From Malurus cyaneus samueli (Eukaryota > Chordata > Aves > Passeriformes > Maluridae), in contig CM019216.1 in NCBI GenBank assembly GCA_009741485.1, forward strand, positions 42,921,227-42,985,226: a stretch of DNA of 64,000 bases, given 5' to 3'. This document shows, in pieces, positions 24,658 through 37,200 of this stretch. The position numbers and the translations under genes are program-made. Every line of letters starts with the position of its first letter. The stretch's first letter is position 1. The notes beneath the pieces were generated by a model. It ran no database searches. It had not been told where the DNA came from and saw only the letters and a list, made by a program, of their open reading frames with translations.

Positions 24658-25562
24658 AAGTTTCAAAAGTTATTAGTGGGATATACCAACAGGCAGACAC
24701 ACAATTCCTCTCAACAACCCTATGGCTTGTTTTCGTATGCCAAGCATGGTAAAAACTTAAAAGCCTTTGGCAGAAGAGTTGTGAGGATGCAAAAGGTGAT
24801 TTCATAAGAAATGAAATATAGAGATATTGAAATTATGTTTTCAAAGAAAGATATTTTCAATAGTGCTTATTTTTAGCTGTATGGCATCAAAGATAAGCTA
24901 TTTTTCCCTTAAGGTGGAGAATTAATTTGCAAGTGCAACTGAAATTAGTGCCTACATACATTATTAACTTGATATGATTAACTTATTAACTTTTGTAGTA
25001 AACCTTTTCTGAACTATATTCACTGTGCACTCTAGAGCTCGTGGTTAATTGTACAAAATAATATATTTGCCATTTGTAGTTTTGTTATCAACAAATGTAA
25101 ATAAGAGATTAATAACAGCAATAATGAATATTAAAGAACAGATATTTTATCTAGAAATATATTTTATATATGCAGTGTTGAGGAAATAAAGACATTTATT
25201 TCACCTTACAGAAATTTGTTTTACTTTTCATTTTCTCACACACAGACCATTGAAAAGAAGAAGCATTTTAAACGCATCCCTGAGCCAGCTGCATCTGGAA
25301 TGTCACAAGATATCTAGATCCATAATATATTTTTTAATTTTAAGATGTTTAAATAAGAACTGAAAGCCTTTGACATTAACTATAAGTGAAACAAATCACT
25401 GGAGTATTTATAATTCACTAATTCAAATAATGTGCAAGAAGTGGCAATTGCAACAGCAGATTTTCCCTGTCTTACATGCCTTTCTGAGCATGACAATCAT
25501 TTGGTGGTACCTGAAACATTTACAAGATAATTTCTTTATTTTTTTCTTTTCTGTTTTCAACT
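24658..25562. other. Very AT-rich noncoding DNA
   Basis: No exon or mobile element recognised. Many TAAT/ATTA and TATA-like strings, without a clear pattern. Confidence 0.55.
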
Positions 25563-25695
25563 GAGATCAGTTCAGTTGGTGAGACCATGATGCTAATATC
25601 AACAAGGTCACGGGCTGATCACCCTCTGGGCCATTCATTTAAGAGCTAGACTCAATGATCCTGGTTGTGGACCTGCAAAGTCAGAGTAATCTGTG
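25563..25695 (+). mobile_element. tRNA-Ile-derived SINE, TguSINE1-like
   Basis: The first ~71 bases (25563-25633) align along their length with a vertebrate tRNA-Ile: a TTCAGTTGGTGAGACCATG A-box region, the anticodon-arm segment TGATGCTAATATCAACAAGG, and a closing GGGCCA acceptor end. The B-box region (GGGCTGATCACC) is degraded. It continues without a break into a CR1-type 3' segment (ACTCAATGATCCTGG) and ends in a degenerate ATCTGTGATTTTGTG tail. A tRNA-Ile head on a CR1 3' end is the structure described for TguSINE1 of zebra finch and other passerines. It would have depended on CR1 reverse transcriptase for mobility. It is not a functional tRNA gene, because several stem positions are broken. 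Confidence 0.85.
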
Positions 25696-28600
25696 ATTTT
25701 GTGTATTGTTAGGTTTTCTCCTGAAACTTGGAGACAGTTTGTTAACTTTCAACACCCACTCACAATGCAAACATGACAATTATTGTTGCAAAGCTGTTGC
25801 AGAAAGTATTTGTGGCTCACAAAAAACATGGGCTTCAGTTTGGCTGCTCACCTGGAACATGGATGCTCTCTGTGAGCTCCCCAAACCTAACTGATCTACA
25901 GGGATTTTTTGAATGTGGCTGAACAGGCCACTAAAGCGCTTTTGGTTCTCTCACTTATTAAGGGTTTGTGGCTGTGGGAGTGTGTAAAATCTTTGACAAA
26001 CAGAAGGTGAACCCACACCAGCCTGGTTCAATGCCCCGTGCTTCTCCAAGACCCCTCAATGTGCACATCCTCATTGTCCTGTTCAGGGGGCAAAGACCTC
26101 TGGTAACTTTGGCAAAACATAAGCAGCCTATGTGGCTCTGAGTTTTTGAGCCTGGGCTAATGCATCACTATTAGACGTTAAGCCACCGCTATGCTTCAGT
26201 TTCCATCTTTTTAGATTATATTTGTTTATGTTGCTTTATTTTTTTTCATATAGTTTTGCTATGGCAAAGATGTTTGGTAGCATATTTTTATGTGTAACTC
26301 TGGGGTTGATGTATTTTTAATTTCTTTTTTTCCCCTACTTGTAGCTCTACAAACAGAATAAGAATTACTTCCCTCAGAAGCAGAAATTATTATTTCTGTT
26401 TGGAATTCAGGAATAAATGAAACAAAGTTGTTGTCAAACCACTGTAAGCAGCACATAAATAAAAGTCAAGGTGAATATGGCTGTGGCTGTCAACTTGCTA
26501 TTAAGAAAAAGGCAAATTCCTGGGGGCAGGGCAGCAGGACCTGAAAAACTCTGCTGCTTCTGTACATACTTAAGGTAAAAGAATTATTAACTTAGGCTTG
26601 CTTCCCAAAAGAGATTGCAACAGGCATTAATACTTGAATTCATGAAAGGAAAAAAAAAAAAAAAACCAACACTTATTTCTGTTAATTCCTTTCAAAATAT
26701 CCAAATGATTCTGTGCTCTTTCAATCTCTCTTTCAGGATTTCTGTTTTGGATACACAGTCAAATCCAGCATTCTGGTTTCTTTGAGGCGAATTCCCAAAG
26801 GAAGAATGGAAGGGGACTTTCCAGGCCATCACAATGTAGAGGGCTGGCACCCAATCCCAACCCCAACCATGCACTCAGAGATGTGTTTTGCTTTCCATTT
26901 CTGTTGTGTTTTGAGTGATTCCCAGGTAGCCATGGAGGGTTTTTTTCCAAACATATTCTCTGGTTATGGGTGCAAGCCAAAGCCTATGAAAGGCTGTGCA
27001 GGCACTTCCACTGCTATTCATGGTCCTGTTTCATCTCTTGCACCTGAGGATCCATCCATGCTCTCCATTGCTGCATTTCCAGGAAGTGCTGAAGTAATTT
27101 ACCATTTATATTAAAACACGTCAAATGAAAGGGAAGTGGTGTATCTAGGTTGCCAAAAATATATTAGGTGGTTGGCTGCAAAAGTAGGTGGCAGGCACAG
27201 CAAATGGGGTCACTGTATTCCAGTTTTGCCATGGTGCCATTTCCCCCTGCCTCTTTAAGGAAAGGAGCATTAAGCTTAAGTAAATTGATATGATCTGTAA
27301 TTAAAATATCAGACCCAATTGGCTTCTGAATATATTACTTGCCCAGGGATAGGTTCAGTGATGTGGTGACTGACATCATTCTGCCTTTTGAATGTAGAGT
27401 GATAATTTTCTGCTTCAGAAGCCTGATTTTCAGTAAGACTTCAACTCTTAAGGCCCTTGGATATTTCTGAATAAGTCATACCCCCTCTTTCTTTCAGAAA
27501 GGAAAACACTGGAGGAAAACACTGTATTTGGTAAGAATACAGCTAATTAAAAGGCATGTCAATGAAAACTAATAAATAAAACTTAATACAGACTTAGACT
27601 AAATAGAAATGTTGGGATTGAGTTTCTCTCTGGGAGAAAACTCTGCTGGCATCAGTCAGCTTGGAGCAGGAGTGATTCTATCCCATGGTTTCTGATTAAC
27701 TTACAAAAGCAGGAGACGCTTGTGGAAACACACAAGGGAACCTGTCAGAAAGGCCTTTGCAGACTGCTAATGAGATAAATGTCCCTGGTGTCTCCTGATA
27801 ACCCACAGGGAATATAAGACTTCTCCAGAGGGTGATTCACAGTGAGTGTAGTAGAATTTCGTGCTTTCTCTGGAGAATCCTCTTTCTTCCCAGAGACTGC
27901 AGGAATTACTCTACTATCCCTGAAGCTGCTTTTGGAAATGCCCACTAAAAAGCACAGGCAAGGAACTGATGGGAAATCAGTCAAAGCCAACAGTTTGGAG
28001 ATATTAGTTCTGAAGAGAAATCAAACCAGAGTACCCTTCTGCTGAGCCATGGGGCCACAGCCAAGGCAGGCTCACAGGACAGGCTGAGCTTTATCTCCTC
28101 CTTCACTGGTCTCACTCGGACAGTAGACATTTTCCTAGCGGAAATCCCCGTGTTTCCCACTTGCTAAATCACAAGTTAAAATTTCCAAAACAGCAGACTC
28201 TCTGCTACAGCTAATTCTCACAGCTTCTATGCTTGTCACAGTGAAGTTGGGCAGTTTTTATTCCCACAGTGGCTGCTGCTCTCACTCCTCCATAACTATC
28301 TCCTCTTCTGACAAGCTGTTGCCTTCCTTTGAGCATCTCTTCTGCGTTTGTCTACTCAGAAGGTTCTTCTGTATTATTTTGGTTTTCAATTGCAATTAGT
28401 CCTTTGGTGAAATGACTAGCATAAATAATATAATCAGGGTTTCCTGGAAATTTCCAAGACTCCACAGTTGGTCTCCTTCCATCTGTTTTCCAGAGTTCTA
28501 CCGAGGCTTAGAAAACAAGTCATGAGAATAACAGTGTGGTAACTACCACCAAGGGCCCCTTGCATCTTCTGCTCCATCTCAGCAAGAGGTTAAATTATGC

Positions 28601-30460
28601 AATACAATGCTATATTTTTCCATTTTTCTCTATGACATCAGTATTCTTGCCATCATAAAAACAAATCAAAACCAAGTTTTCCTCTCTTCTCATTAAGACA
28701 TGCACTGCATATTTAAGATTTTCTCTTGAGAAAATTTTACGGACCAATATTATAGAGTATAGAGCAGATGTTTATGATCTTTAATTCCAAGTAAATTCCA
28801 GCCTGGGAACTTAATTGAGGCACATTCACATTGATTTCAGGGGAACTTTGCCCAGATTAGTGTTGCCAGTTCCAATCCACATTTGTTTCTGAGCCCTTTT
28901 ACATTTACATTAAGTACAGATGGACTCAAACAGAATCCAAATCTTAATTAAATCAAAGTTTCAATTACCTGTCTCCAAATGCTCAAGCTTTTCTGACATC
29001 TTTTCTGACATAAAGGAAGCAGTTGATCATGAGGTGAATGTGTTTCAGAAATACTCAGAGCTGTCTCCAATTTTACTAGGTGTTCCTGGGCCTCATTGTT
29101 TTTTGTAAGGTTGACATTCCTATAATCCATTTTGCCTAAATGAGGGTATGCAGTAAAAGTTTTTTCTTTGTTGCCCAGAATGAGAAACCTAAACCAAGAA
29201 ATTCTTTCATTCTGTTTATACATATGGTCACTGGAGGAGAAAAAGAATGGCCCATTTTGAAACTTCAGACACACTCAGAGTTGAAACACTTCTCTGACAA
29301 ATCTTGTCTGTTAGTGGGCAGATGGTTACAATACAAAAGGATGCGGCTTGGATTTCTCTTACCAATATAAGCATTTTTCCATTTACATGTAAAAATTTTA
29401 TAGGTTCTTGCCTGCTTGAAAATGTAACAGCACATTTATTCAACAGAAATGAGGGTTTTTTTTTTGTACAAACTATACTGTGCAACGATCTTGGCATCAA
29501 ATGACATTACAGACAGAAATAATGATAACAGAACCAACAGTTTGTTTGCCTTTTCCAGAAAGCCTCCACTGGCAGCTCCAAATCAGAGCTTTAGAATAAG
29601 TCTTACGCAAAAGTAATAACAAGGTCCTGTAATTTGATCCATTTTACAGAATTATTTTCTTTTCCCTCATTAGAATTAAATATTACTTCTGGAGATTTGT
29701 TTATCCAAGCCTGTTTTAAAATGTATTTTACAACTAGAGGTGCCAAGTCTGTTCTCTGTTGGTAGCAGTTACAGAAGTGTATCTATGGAGAGTTAATTCC
29801 ATTTTTTCAGCTAGTTCTCTAGGAATGTGACATTCATGAATGGCCCACCTCCAAGCGCACAGGAGTCTGTAGATGTCTTTAAAAACAGTGAACAATGCAT
29901 CAGTGCTGGAATAAGATGGCAGAAAATCTATAGATGGATACAGCTTAAAGAATGCAGTTAATTATATGGAGGAAGAAACCTCCATAACTTCCCCTGCATT
30001 TACTATATGCTCTACTTTTGCTAAACAGGTTATATTAGTGCCCTGAAATTCAATTTTTGTTGATAAATGCCTAAAAAACCCACGCTAAAACCAACATTTA
30101 TCTTTAAAATATTGTTTCTGGTGAATATATTATTGACATGAGAAGAGCCATGCTAGGTTGTAGCTGAAGTTCATCAAGGTCATTACCCTGTGTTAACATT
30201 ATCAATTAATTAATTAGTGAGCAAATCCAAAAAATTAGGAACTCAAAACCTAAATAAGCTGCTCCTCCTGGAAGCAGACTGGTGGAGAAGGAAGCTGACT
30301 CCAAAGGGAATGATGGTGAGAGGAAGAGATTTTTGGTCCTGTAATTCAGGAGAGGATACCTTAGGGGGGATTTTGGGAATAATGAGAGTATGAGATGCAG
30401 GGATCCCCTACCCCTGCAGAGAGCCCTGTGTCACCCATAACTCCCTGCAATGTCCCAGTC
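25696..30460. other. Unique AT-rich noncoding DNA
   Basis: No exon or mobile element recognised. It includes an A16 run at 26650-26665. A 12-bp direct repeat AGGAAAACACTG is at 27500 and 27513. Open frames reach 133 codons (26713-27114, plus) without family resemblance. Confidence 0.55.
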
Positions 30461-30502
30461 TCAACAGCGCATTCCTTCAACTGAATTCCTTCAACAGCGC
30501 AT
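30461..30502. repeat. Interleaved short direct repeats
   Basis: TCAACAGCGCAT at 30461-30472 and 30491-30502, with ATTCCTTCAAC at 30471-30481 and 30484-30494 between them. The pattern suggests replication slippage or a small local duplication. Confidence 0.85.
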
Positions 30503-31311
30503 CTTTGAAATTCACTCTGATGTCATCACAAAATTCAGCTTTTTGCCCCAGGGATACAGATAAATATGTTTCTTTTTCTTGTTTTCTTTATTTTTTTTTT
30601 TGTTTTTTGTTTCTTCCCCAGCCTTCAGGACAAGAAAATTTAATACATATGGTATTGGTAAAACATGAACTGATTTTGAAAATAAGGATATTTGCAACAA
30701 ACTTTACCCTGAGTACCTTTCCCTGCTAATGCTTTTTCAGTGGAATCTCAGATTCTTGAACTGGAAGAGGCTGGAAGGTGATGAAAGTGGAGAGGAAGTT
30801 GCCTTTTCCAATCAAACTTACGCTGTAATTTCCATTCATTTTCTGAGCAAAAAGCTGAGATCATGACAGACACATGATAATATTTTCCAGCGATGATTTG
30901 GCTTGTTTACATCAGATGGAGTAGGATTTTAAACCATTTCACATCAGTGTAGTAGAGAAGAATTCTTCCCTTCCTTCTATAATGTGCAGTAAAATCTAGG
31001 AATGTTTTTGGAATAACAATAGATAAGAAGTGATTGAGTCATAAAATTGTAATTTTACTGATTTAATAGTCAGAAAAAAAGATTTGATGCAATTTCATAA
31101 ACTTGATGATGTACTCAGTGACAGAAGATAACAAAGATGTTCCATATCCTAGCAGTGAAAACTTGAGAGCCTTTTTTTCAATCAATATTTCACCTGATAG
31201 GCCTGATTTTGAAGGAGATACTGAGTGCCTCTGATTCCAATAACAATTGCTCATTCACTTTGCTGGATTGAAGCCTGAACTGGTAAACTCTTCAGGGAAA
31301 TGCGATAATTT
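30503..31311. other. Unique noncoding DNA with a T-rich stretch
   Basis: Low-complexity T-rich stretch at about 30569-30615. Nothing else recognised. Confidence 0.55.
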
Positions 31312-32300
31312 TATGTCCCGAAATCAAGGAATTGTTGATGGTGGAAAGGACCATCTGATTCAAACCCCCCTCCTCAGGGAGGGACACATGGTGACAGAAG
31401 GACCACGTTCAGATGACTTTTTAAGATCTTCAACAATGTGGACTGCACCACTTCTTGAGGCAAGCTATGCCAGGGCTAAGTCATCCTCACAGTAAAAAAG
31501 TTCTTTTTGACATTCAAATGAACGTGCTGTGGTCCAGTTTGTGCTCACTGCCTCTGGTCCTGTCACTGGACACTTTGAAAAGAGCCTGGCTCTGGGCTCT
31601 GTGGCCCATCTCTTCAGGTGTTTATATACAGGATATGATCCCTCCTGAGCCTTCTCTTCTCCAGGGTGAACAGTCCCTGCTCTCTCACCCTCCTCCTAGG
31701 AGAGATGCTCCAGTCCCTTCATTATCCTAGTTTTCTTTTGTTGAAGATTCTCTCCAGTGCACACCGAGGAGCCCAGAGCTGTATCCAGCACCCCAGGTGT
31801 GGCCTCTCTGGTACCTAGGAGAGGGGAAGGATCACCTCATTCTGCTGGCAAAACTTTTCCTCATACAGCCCAGGATAGCATCTTTGTGGCTTTCTTTGCC
31901 ACAAGGGCATATTTGTGGCTTAACTTAATTTGGTATTCAGTACACCCAGGTCCTTTTCTGCAGAAATATTCATATATTCACTAGAATATATTGGTGCATG
32001 GGGTTTTCCTTTCAGGACTTTGCAGTTCCCCATGCTGAACTTCAAGAAATTCCTGTAAGACCACTTTCCCATCCTGCTGGGGTGTGTATAGAAGCATCCC
32101 TCTGGAGTTGGCCACTCCTTCCTGCTGTGTATCATCTGCAAAATTTCTGAGTGTCCACCAAGTTCCATAGTCCAGATCCAGTCCACATTAATGAAAATGT
32201 TTAGCAGGTCTGGACAAAATATCGACCCTTGGGTACTCTGCCAGTTGCCAGCCTTCCTCTAGACTTTGTGCCACTAATCCCCACACCATGTCCATGTCAT
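31312..32300 (-). mobile_element. CR1 LINE, about 1 kb, minus strand, partial ORF2 plus 3' end
   Basis: Read on the minus strand, this is the 3' kilobase of a CR1 element. The downstream end (31312-31500) carries the diverged CR1 3' segment. Further in, the reverse complement shows the start of an ORF2 C-terminal region. Recognisable protein traces are FADDT (32128-32142), the catalytic Asp-Asp box of the reverse transcriptase, and SAEKDLGVL near 31935-31965, a conserved CR1 ORF2 string. Reading frame shifts separate these motifs, so the copy is a dead 5'-truncated relic. CR1 normally integrates by target-primed reverse transcription, which explains the missing 5' part. Boundaries are approximate. 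Confidence 0.93.
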
Positions 32301-32994
32301 GTGAGAAGCAACCACAGTAAAAAGCAACTCCTCCCTCCCATGGTGGTTTGCACAATAACTAGGTTGCAGGCACCAAAGTAGAATTAGAGAAGCCCAAGGA
32401 CATTTTCTTCATTTGAATATAAATGTTTGCAAAGCTTCAAGCTTCTACTGGTTTGCAATGTGGGTCATTCATGTTTTGGTAGGGTTTTTTTACACCTTAA
32501 TCTGTTGAACTGAAATGGTATTTTAATCCATGTGTTGGATAAACAGTCTATTTGGAAAACTCTGACAGATGATTCATTCCTTGGAAGACTAACACTAACA
32601 TTAATTTTGTTAAGAAATATGAGGGGAATCAGGACCATGATAGAAAGGGAAATATGTCTAAATTTTATTGAAATGTTATGAACAACTAATTCATCAAAAA
32701 TTGTAGAGCCTTGTCTACACAGGAAAGAGTTAAAATACATCATAGGTACAATTACAAGCCATACAGTCCCCCCACTTCCTACATCTAGTAATATGTGGGT
32801 TTTTTTTTTTTTTATGGAGAGAATTAAGTGATACTTCTTGTGTGCTTGATTTTCAATGAAAAGATAGATAACAGAGGCAATAGATAACAGAGGCATCCTT
32901 GCCTTTCCTTTTTGGAGGCAATGATCTCTCTTCTAGTTGCTAGTGTTTGCAAATTGTTTTATTGGATAATTGTCTGTGCTGTTTCTGTCCATTT
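32301..32994. other. Non-CR1 DNA between two CR1 copies
   Basis: AT-rich, with a T run near 32801-32812. It holds a 15-bp exact direct repeat TAGATAACAGAGGCA at 32865-32879 and 32881-32895. A 143-codon open frame on the minus strand (32465-32896) has no recognisable domain and probably exists by chance. Confidence 0.55.
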
Positions 32995-33530
32995 TAGAAT
33001 CACAAAATAATGGAATCAGAGAATATGCTGAGCTGGAAGGGACCCATCAGGATCATTGTGTCCAAGTCCTGGCCCTGCACAGAACATCCCAAGAATCACA
33101 CCATGTGCCTGAGAGCATTGTCCAAATGCTTCTTGAGCTCTGTCAGGCTGGTGCTGTGACCATCCCTGGGAGCCTGCTCCAGTGCCCAACCAACCTCTGA
33201 GTGAAGAACCTTGTCCTGATATCCAACCTAAACCTCTCCTGACTCAGCTTTATGACATACCCTGGGGTCCTGTCAGTGGTCCCCACAGAGAAGAGAGCAG
33301 TGCCTGTCCCTCTTCTTCCTCTCATGAGGATGTTCAGCCATGAGGTCTTCCCTCAGCCTCCTCCCAGCTGAACAGACCAAGGGACCTCAGCCACTCCACA
33401 AATGGTTTGCCCTCTGGACACCCTTCACTATCCTCGTGACTCTCCTTTGAATGCTCTCTAATAATTTAAAGTCTTTTTTGTGTTGTGGGTCCAAAACTGC
33501 ACACAAGACTCGAGGTGGATTTAGTTGAAC
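32995..33530 (-). mobile_element. CR1 LINE (CR1-J-like), 3' portion, minus strand
   Basis: A second CR1 relic in the same orientation, about 0.7 kb from the first and of a different subfamily type. It begins with the reverse-complemented tail (AATCACAAAATAATGGAATC). It carries the landmarks GAGCTGGAAGGGACCCATCA, CCTGAGAGCATTGTCCAAA, GGTGCTGTGACCATCCCTGG and GTCCTGTCAGTGGTC, then the start of the ORF2 C-terminal region around 33320-33520. Multiple stops and shifts remain in the coding part. The 5' truncation point lies near 33520-33540. Because two separate 3' ends are present, this is an independent insertion and not part of the neighbouring copy. Confidence 0.93.
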
Positions 33531-34060
33531 TTAGACAAAATTCTTCTAAGGTTAAGGCGTGGACTGGTCAAGGGATTCCCTGAGCCAATTTTCCTCATGC
33601 TAAAAATCAGGCTGGGCTTTGTTTTGTTTTGTTTTTTAAAAATTTTCTTGGTTGGTTGATTCTAATTTCTTAGATCAAGGTTATATTAATATAAATTCTT
33701 CAGAACAACAGAATCATTGTACAAATGGGACCCGAAGTTGTTATTAATCCCAGGCACATCACCCGAACATGCACATGAATAAGTCAGTAGCTGCATGCTT
33801 GTGCACACACACACTCTCTTATTCTCCCTTTCTTTTTAGGATTCATTCTCTTCTACTCAATCGTTTATGTTGCTTCAATATTTTAGTTGATTGCTACAGA
33901 GAAGGCTGTAAATATACACAACGGCCTTGCCAGGTACGGGAAATACAAGCTTGCTTATTTTCCAAGGCATTGTTTTCAATAAAGTCTCAGTAGCTGAATT
34001 ACACAAGCCAGCAACACAAATGCAAAGTGATGTGCTTTTTGCTGCTGTCTTTTTGAGGAA
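33531..34060. other. Unique noncoding DNA containing an exon-like 47-bp segment
   Basis: At 33887-33933 a segment is bounded by an acceptor-like TTTTAG and a strong donor-like CAG|GTACGG. One frame across it is open and Cys-rich (translation contains DCYREGCKYTQRPCQ). I cannot tie it to a known protein, and no neighbouring exon is visible. The 17-residue piece could easily arise by chance. Confidence 0.25.
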
Positions 34061-34200
34061 AATGGGGGTCTTATTTATTTATTTCTTTCTCCATTTATTA
34101 ATACAGTATCTGCAAAGCACCTGCAATGGCAGCCTCCTCGGCAGCCTGACTGGCACCCTGGTTTCTATGGCAACTGGAAAAAAGGGAGCTAAGTGAAATG
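34061..34200. promoter_or_regulatory. Candidate regulatory block with an X-box
   Basis: GTTTCTATGGCAAC at 34161-34174 is a near-palindromic RFX-type X-box in non-repeat DNA. It lies downstream of TTATTTATTTATT and TTATTAATAC strings and close to GCACCTGCAATGGC, which contains an E-box CACCTG. The motif is visible; function is inferred. Confidence 0.4.
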
Positions 34201-37200
34201 AAAGCAGTGAATGCCTCAGCTTTACTGGTAGCAGGGAAAAAAAAGGAGGCCTCATTTACATTCTGGTGCATAAATCAGCTAAGTGATGTTTTCAGAATAA
34301 TTTCTGGTGGCTTGAAACAGCACATTCATGGGGAGTTTATATTTTTTCATTAGGGAAAAACTGAAATTCTCCACAGCAGTTTATCAGTAAAAAATTGAGG
34401 TGGGGGGCTGAAACACAGATGAACAACTGGAATATTAGGTTAATTGTTCTGTCTGCTCTAAAAATAATAAAATTGATTATTAAATTATAGTTACTAAAAC
34501 AGGGGAGTCGGTAGGAAAGTTCTCTTCATCTGTGACACAAATATGTTGTGTTGAGGAAACATCTGCTATGTTAAGTGACCCACTTCTAAACAAACAGCTT
34601 CAGAAAAGGATGAAATCTAAATGCAAACAAAGCTCCTTTTGGTATCTTAGGCAATTTCTTTGACAATAATACATTCCAAGGGGATGTGCATATTCTCTGA
34701 TTGTAAGACTTCTGCCCTTTGGTTTATTGCTTCCCTCCATATAAACAGGGCCTTAATCCTGAGGCTTTGAAGTGTATTCACGCTTAAAAAGAGTGAAAGC
34801 TAATAAACATAAACATCAAAGTTCCTTACAAATAATAAAAAAAGGTATTTTTATATAGAATTAATGAATGCCTTTTTTGCTAAAGTGGTTTAAAGGAGAA
34901 TTATCTTATTTTCAGAGAAGTAACTCAATTTTGTAATTATCTAAGATCCTAAAAGCACATTCCTGGCTCTGCTTTTAGATGGCCTATTAAGTATATGCCC
35001 AAACCCAGTCAGAAGTCCCCAACTTGTCCATTATTTCCACCTTTCCAGATGAGGCTTTGTACTGGCAGGACAAATCCAGGATTCATGTAGTGTCTGGAAG
35101 AACCAGGCACAAATGAAGCTGAGGGTACAACAGCCCAAAAGGCACCTCAGCTACTCCCAAGTTGAAGGTGGCTGCTCTGAACTTGCCAGGCTGTAGGCAG
35201 GAAAGGGAACAAGTTCATGCTGCAGAGTTCGGTGTCTTTATCTCTGCTTTGACTCAAGAGCACTCCTTGCAATAGAAGTGACCTCCTAAAGACTCCTTTG
35301 ACAGGATGCTTTCAGCAAGAGAAATTAAATTCTAATTTGAGCTCATCCAGTCCAATTCCAGTGATTCCCCTGGAAAACTGTCAAGACTTTATAGCTTTAA
35401 TGTTAAGCAAGATGATTTAATCTGAATTTTGTGACATCTGGTACTTTTATTTAAAGCCAGTTTACTGGAATCATGAGATTGCATGAAAATGCCTGCTTTA
35501 AATTTGTTTTAAAGAAACTTAAGTAAATATCTTGGTTTGATAACATGAAACCTAAAGACCTTGAAAATATGTGGTAAATAACAAGAAGAAAAAAATTAGA
35601 ATAAATGCATCTTGTCTTTGAAGATAAAAGCATGAGTGTTTTTGAAAGCATTCTGAGTCCATTTTATCATGCATGGCTGCAGAGGATTAACTTATCATGG
35701 AAGAGCTACCAGACTTTGGGGATTTTTGAGACAGTTTATAATTTTGATTTTCTATATGAATACATGTGAAATATAAAAATACTCAGGACATGCTTGATTA
35801 CATCACTGTTGTACAGTAATACGAACCCTGTTGATCTATTTGCAAAGATACCTTTCATTTTAGGTGTATAAATGCCCTGATAGATATCAGCAAAGAGCAG
35901 ATGGCTTCACAAAAGACATTTGAAAGCTGCCTCCCTCCTGCCAGAAGCTTTTCACACTCTCACTTTGTCTGGCTTCAGTGGGATTCCTCGGGGAAGAAAG
36001 CTCTCTGTGTGCCTGTGCTGCTGCTGGTGGAAGCAGGCTCACAGAGCCAGTCCTGCAGTGATTAATGCATTTGCTCGATTCCAGTTGCTACAGCCCTTTA
36101 GGAAAACCACCTCTGGAAGGATATATACTCAGAGCATTAGAGCAGGATAGGCAGCTAGGCTAGATTATTGACAGTGCACAAGCTCTAGGGGATGGCTCTC
36201 AGGACAGAGCTGGAGCTCAGTGACTCCAGTGGGGCAGCCCTGAGTCACTGATGTGGCACCAGTGATAGGGCAGAATTGTCACACCGGAGTGGCTGGAGAT
36301 TTTTGGTATGACTGCTGGTGACAGTGAGCTTTTATCAGGTTGACTGAGGTCCAGTCCAAATCCAGTCTGGTCCTGTCCACACCAAATGAACGGTGGCAGA
36401 TGGCAGAGATCTCACAATGCCTCTCCCAGCCAGAGGATCTTTCTGGGTTATGACACTGAGTACTCATACAGACACTGGAGTCCAGGAAATAAAGGCGTGC
36501 AAAAAAGAATCCAAAGCCTGGAGGACTTTTTGGTCATAGTCATTGTGTGAAGAAACAAACTGCCAAAACCAGCCTTAGCCTTGTTAATTGGGTTGTTTTG
36601 CGGACAACAAAATAATCTTTTCTTCCCATTTGTACTGTAAACATGGATATTTCAAAGGTTTCTAATTTTTATGTTGCAATGCTTCAATTATTAGCAGACA
36701 TAACACCAACGTTATTTTTCATGATAAAGTTAACTTCTACTAAATTTTGCAATTGCAGAACTTTGGTTTTAGTGCATGAGCACTGCATATCAACTGTCCT
36801 GTTTGACAAGTAACTGCAATGGTGTTCAAGCAGTTCATTATTTACCCAGCTCTTCTACGGCTATAACAACAGGAAAACAGTAAAATAAAAATGTTGGTGG
36901 ACAAATTAGATAGATTTTTTTCTGGAGAAAAAAGGATACTTTTTGGCAAGATATTACTAGTAGAGGGAACTCATTACTCTCTTGAACATTGTAAAAGATG
37001 CATCTGTGTACTTCTGCTTGCCATATTTTTTGAAAAAATTTAATTGATACGATTTACCTCCTTGGTTATTTTTTCTTATTTTTTCTAGTGTGACATTAGG
37101 AATTAGTTCTGCTAGAACTGTTAACATATCAAATCCCTTAATATCTACAAACAGCTACTGATTCTGCTCTAAAAAGGAGGAAAGAAACTGTTTTTTTCCC

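Noticed and set aside
25563..25633. Functional tRNA-Ile gene
   Set aside because: B box degraded, several stems broken, and the sequence runs straight into a CR1-derived tail; this is the SINE head.
27162..27195. Mariner/MADE1-like terminal inverted repeat (TTAGGT...TTGG...TGCAAAAGTA)
   Set aside because: Tempting resemblance after a TA, but it needs several gaps and I found no matching opposite terminus downstream.
30748..30790. Possible CR1 3' end (TTGAACTGGAAGAGGCTGGAAG)
   Set aside because: Too short and diverged, without tail or body.
32465..32896. 143-codon minus-strand open frame between the two CR1 copies
   Set aside because: Includes a translated T run and a small duplication; no family resemblance.
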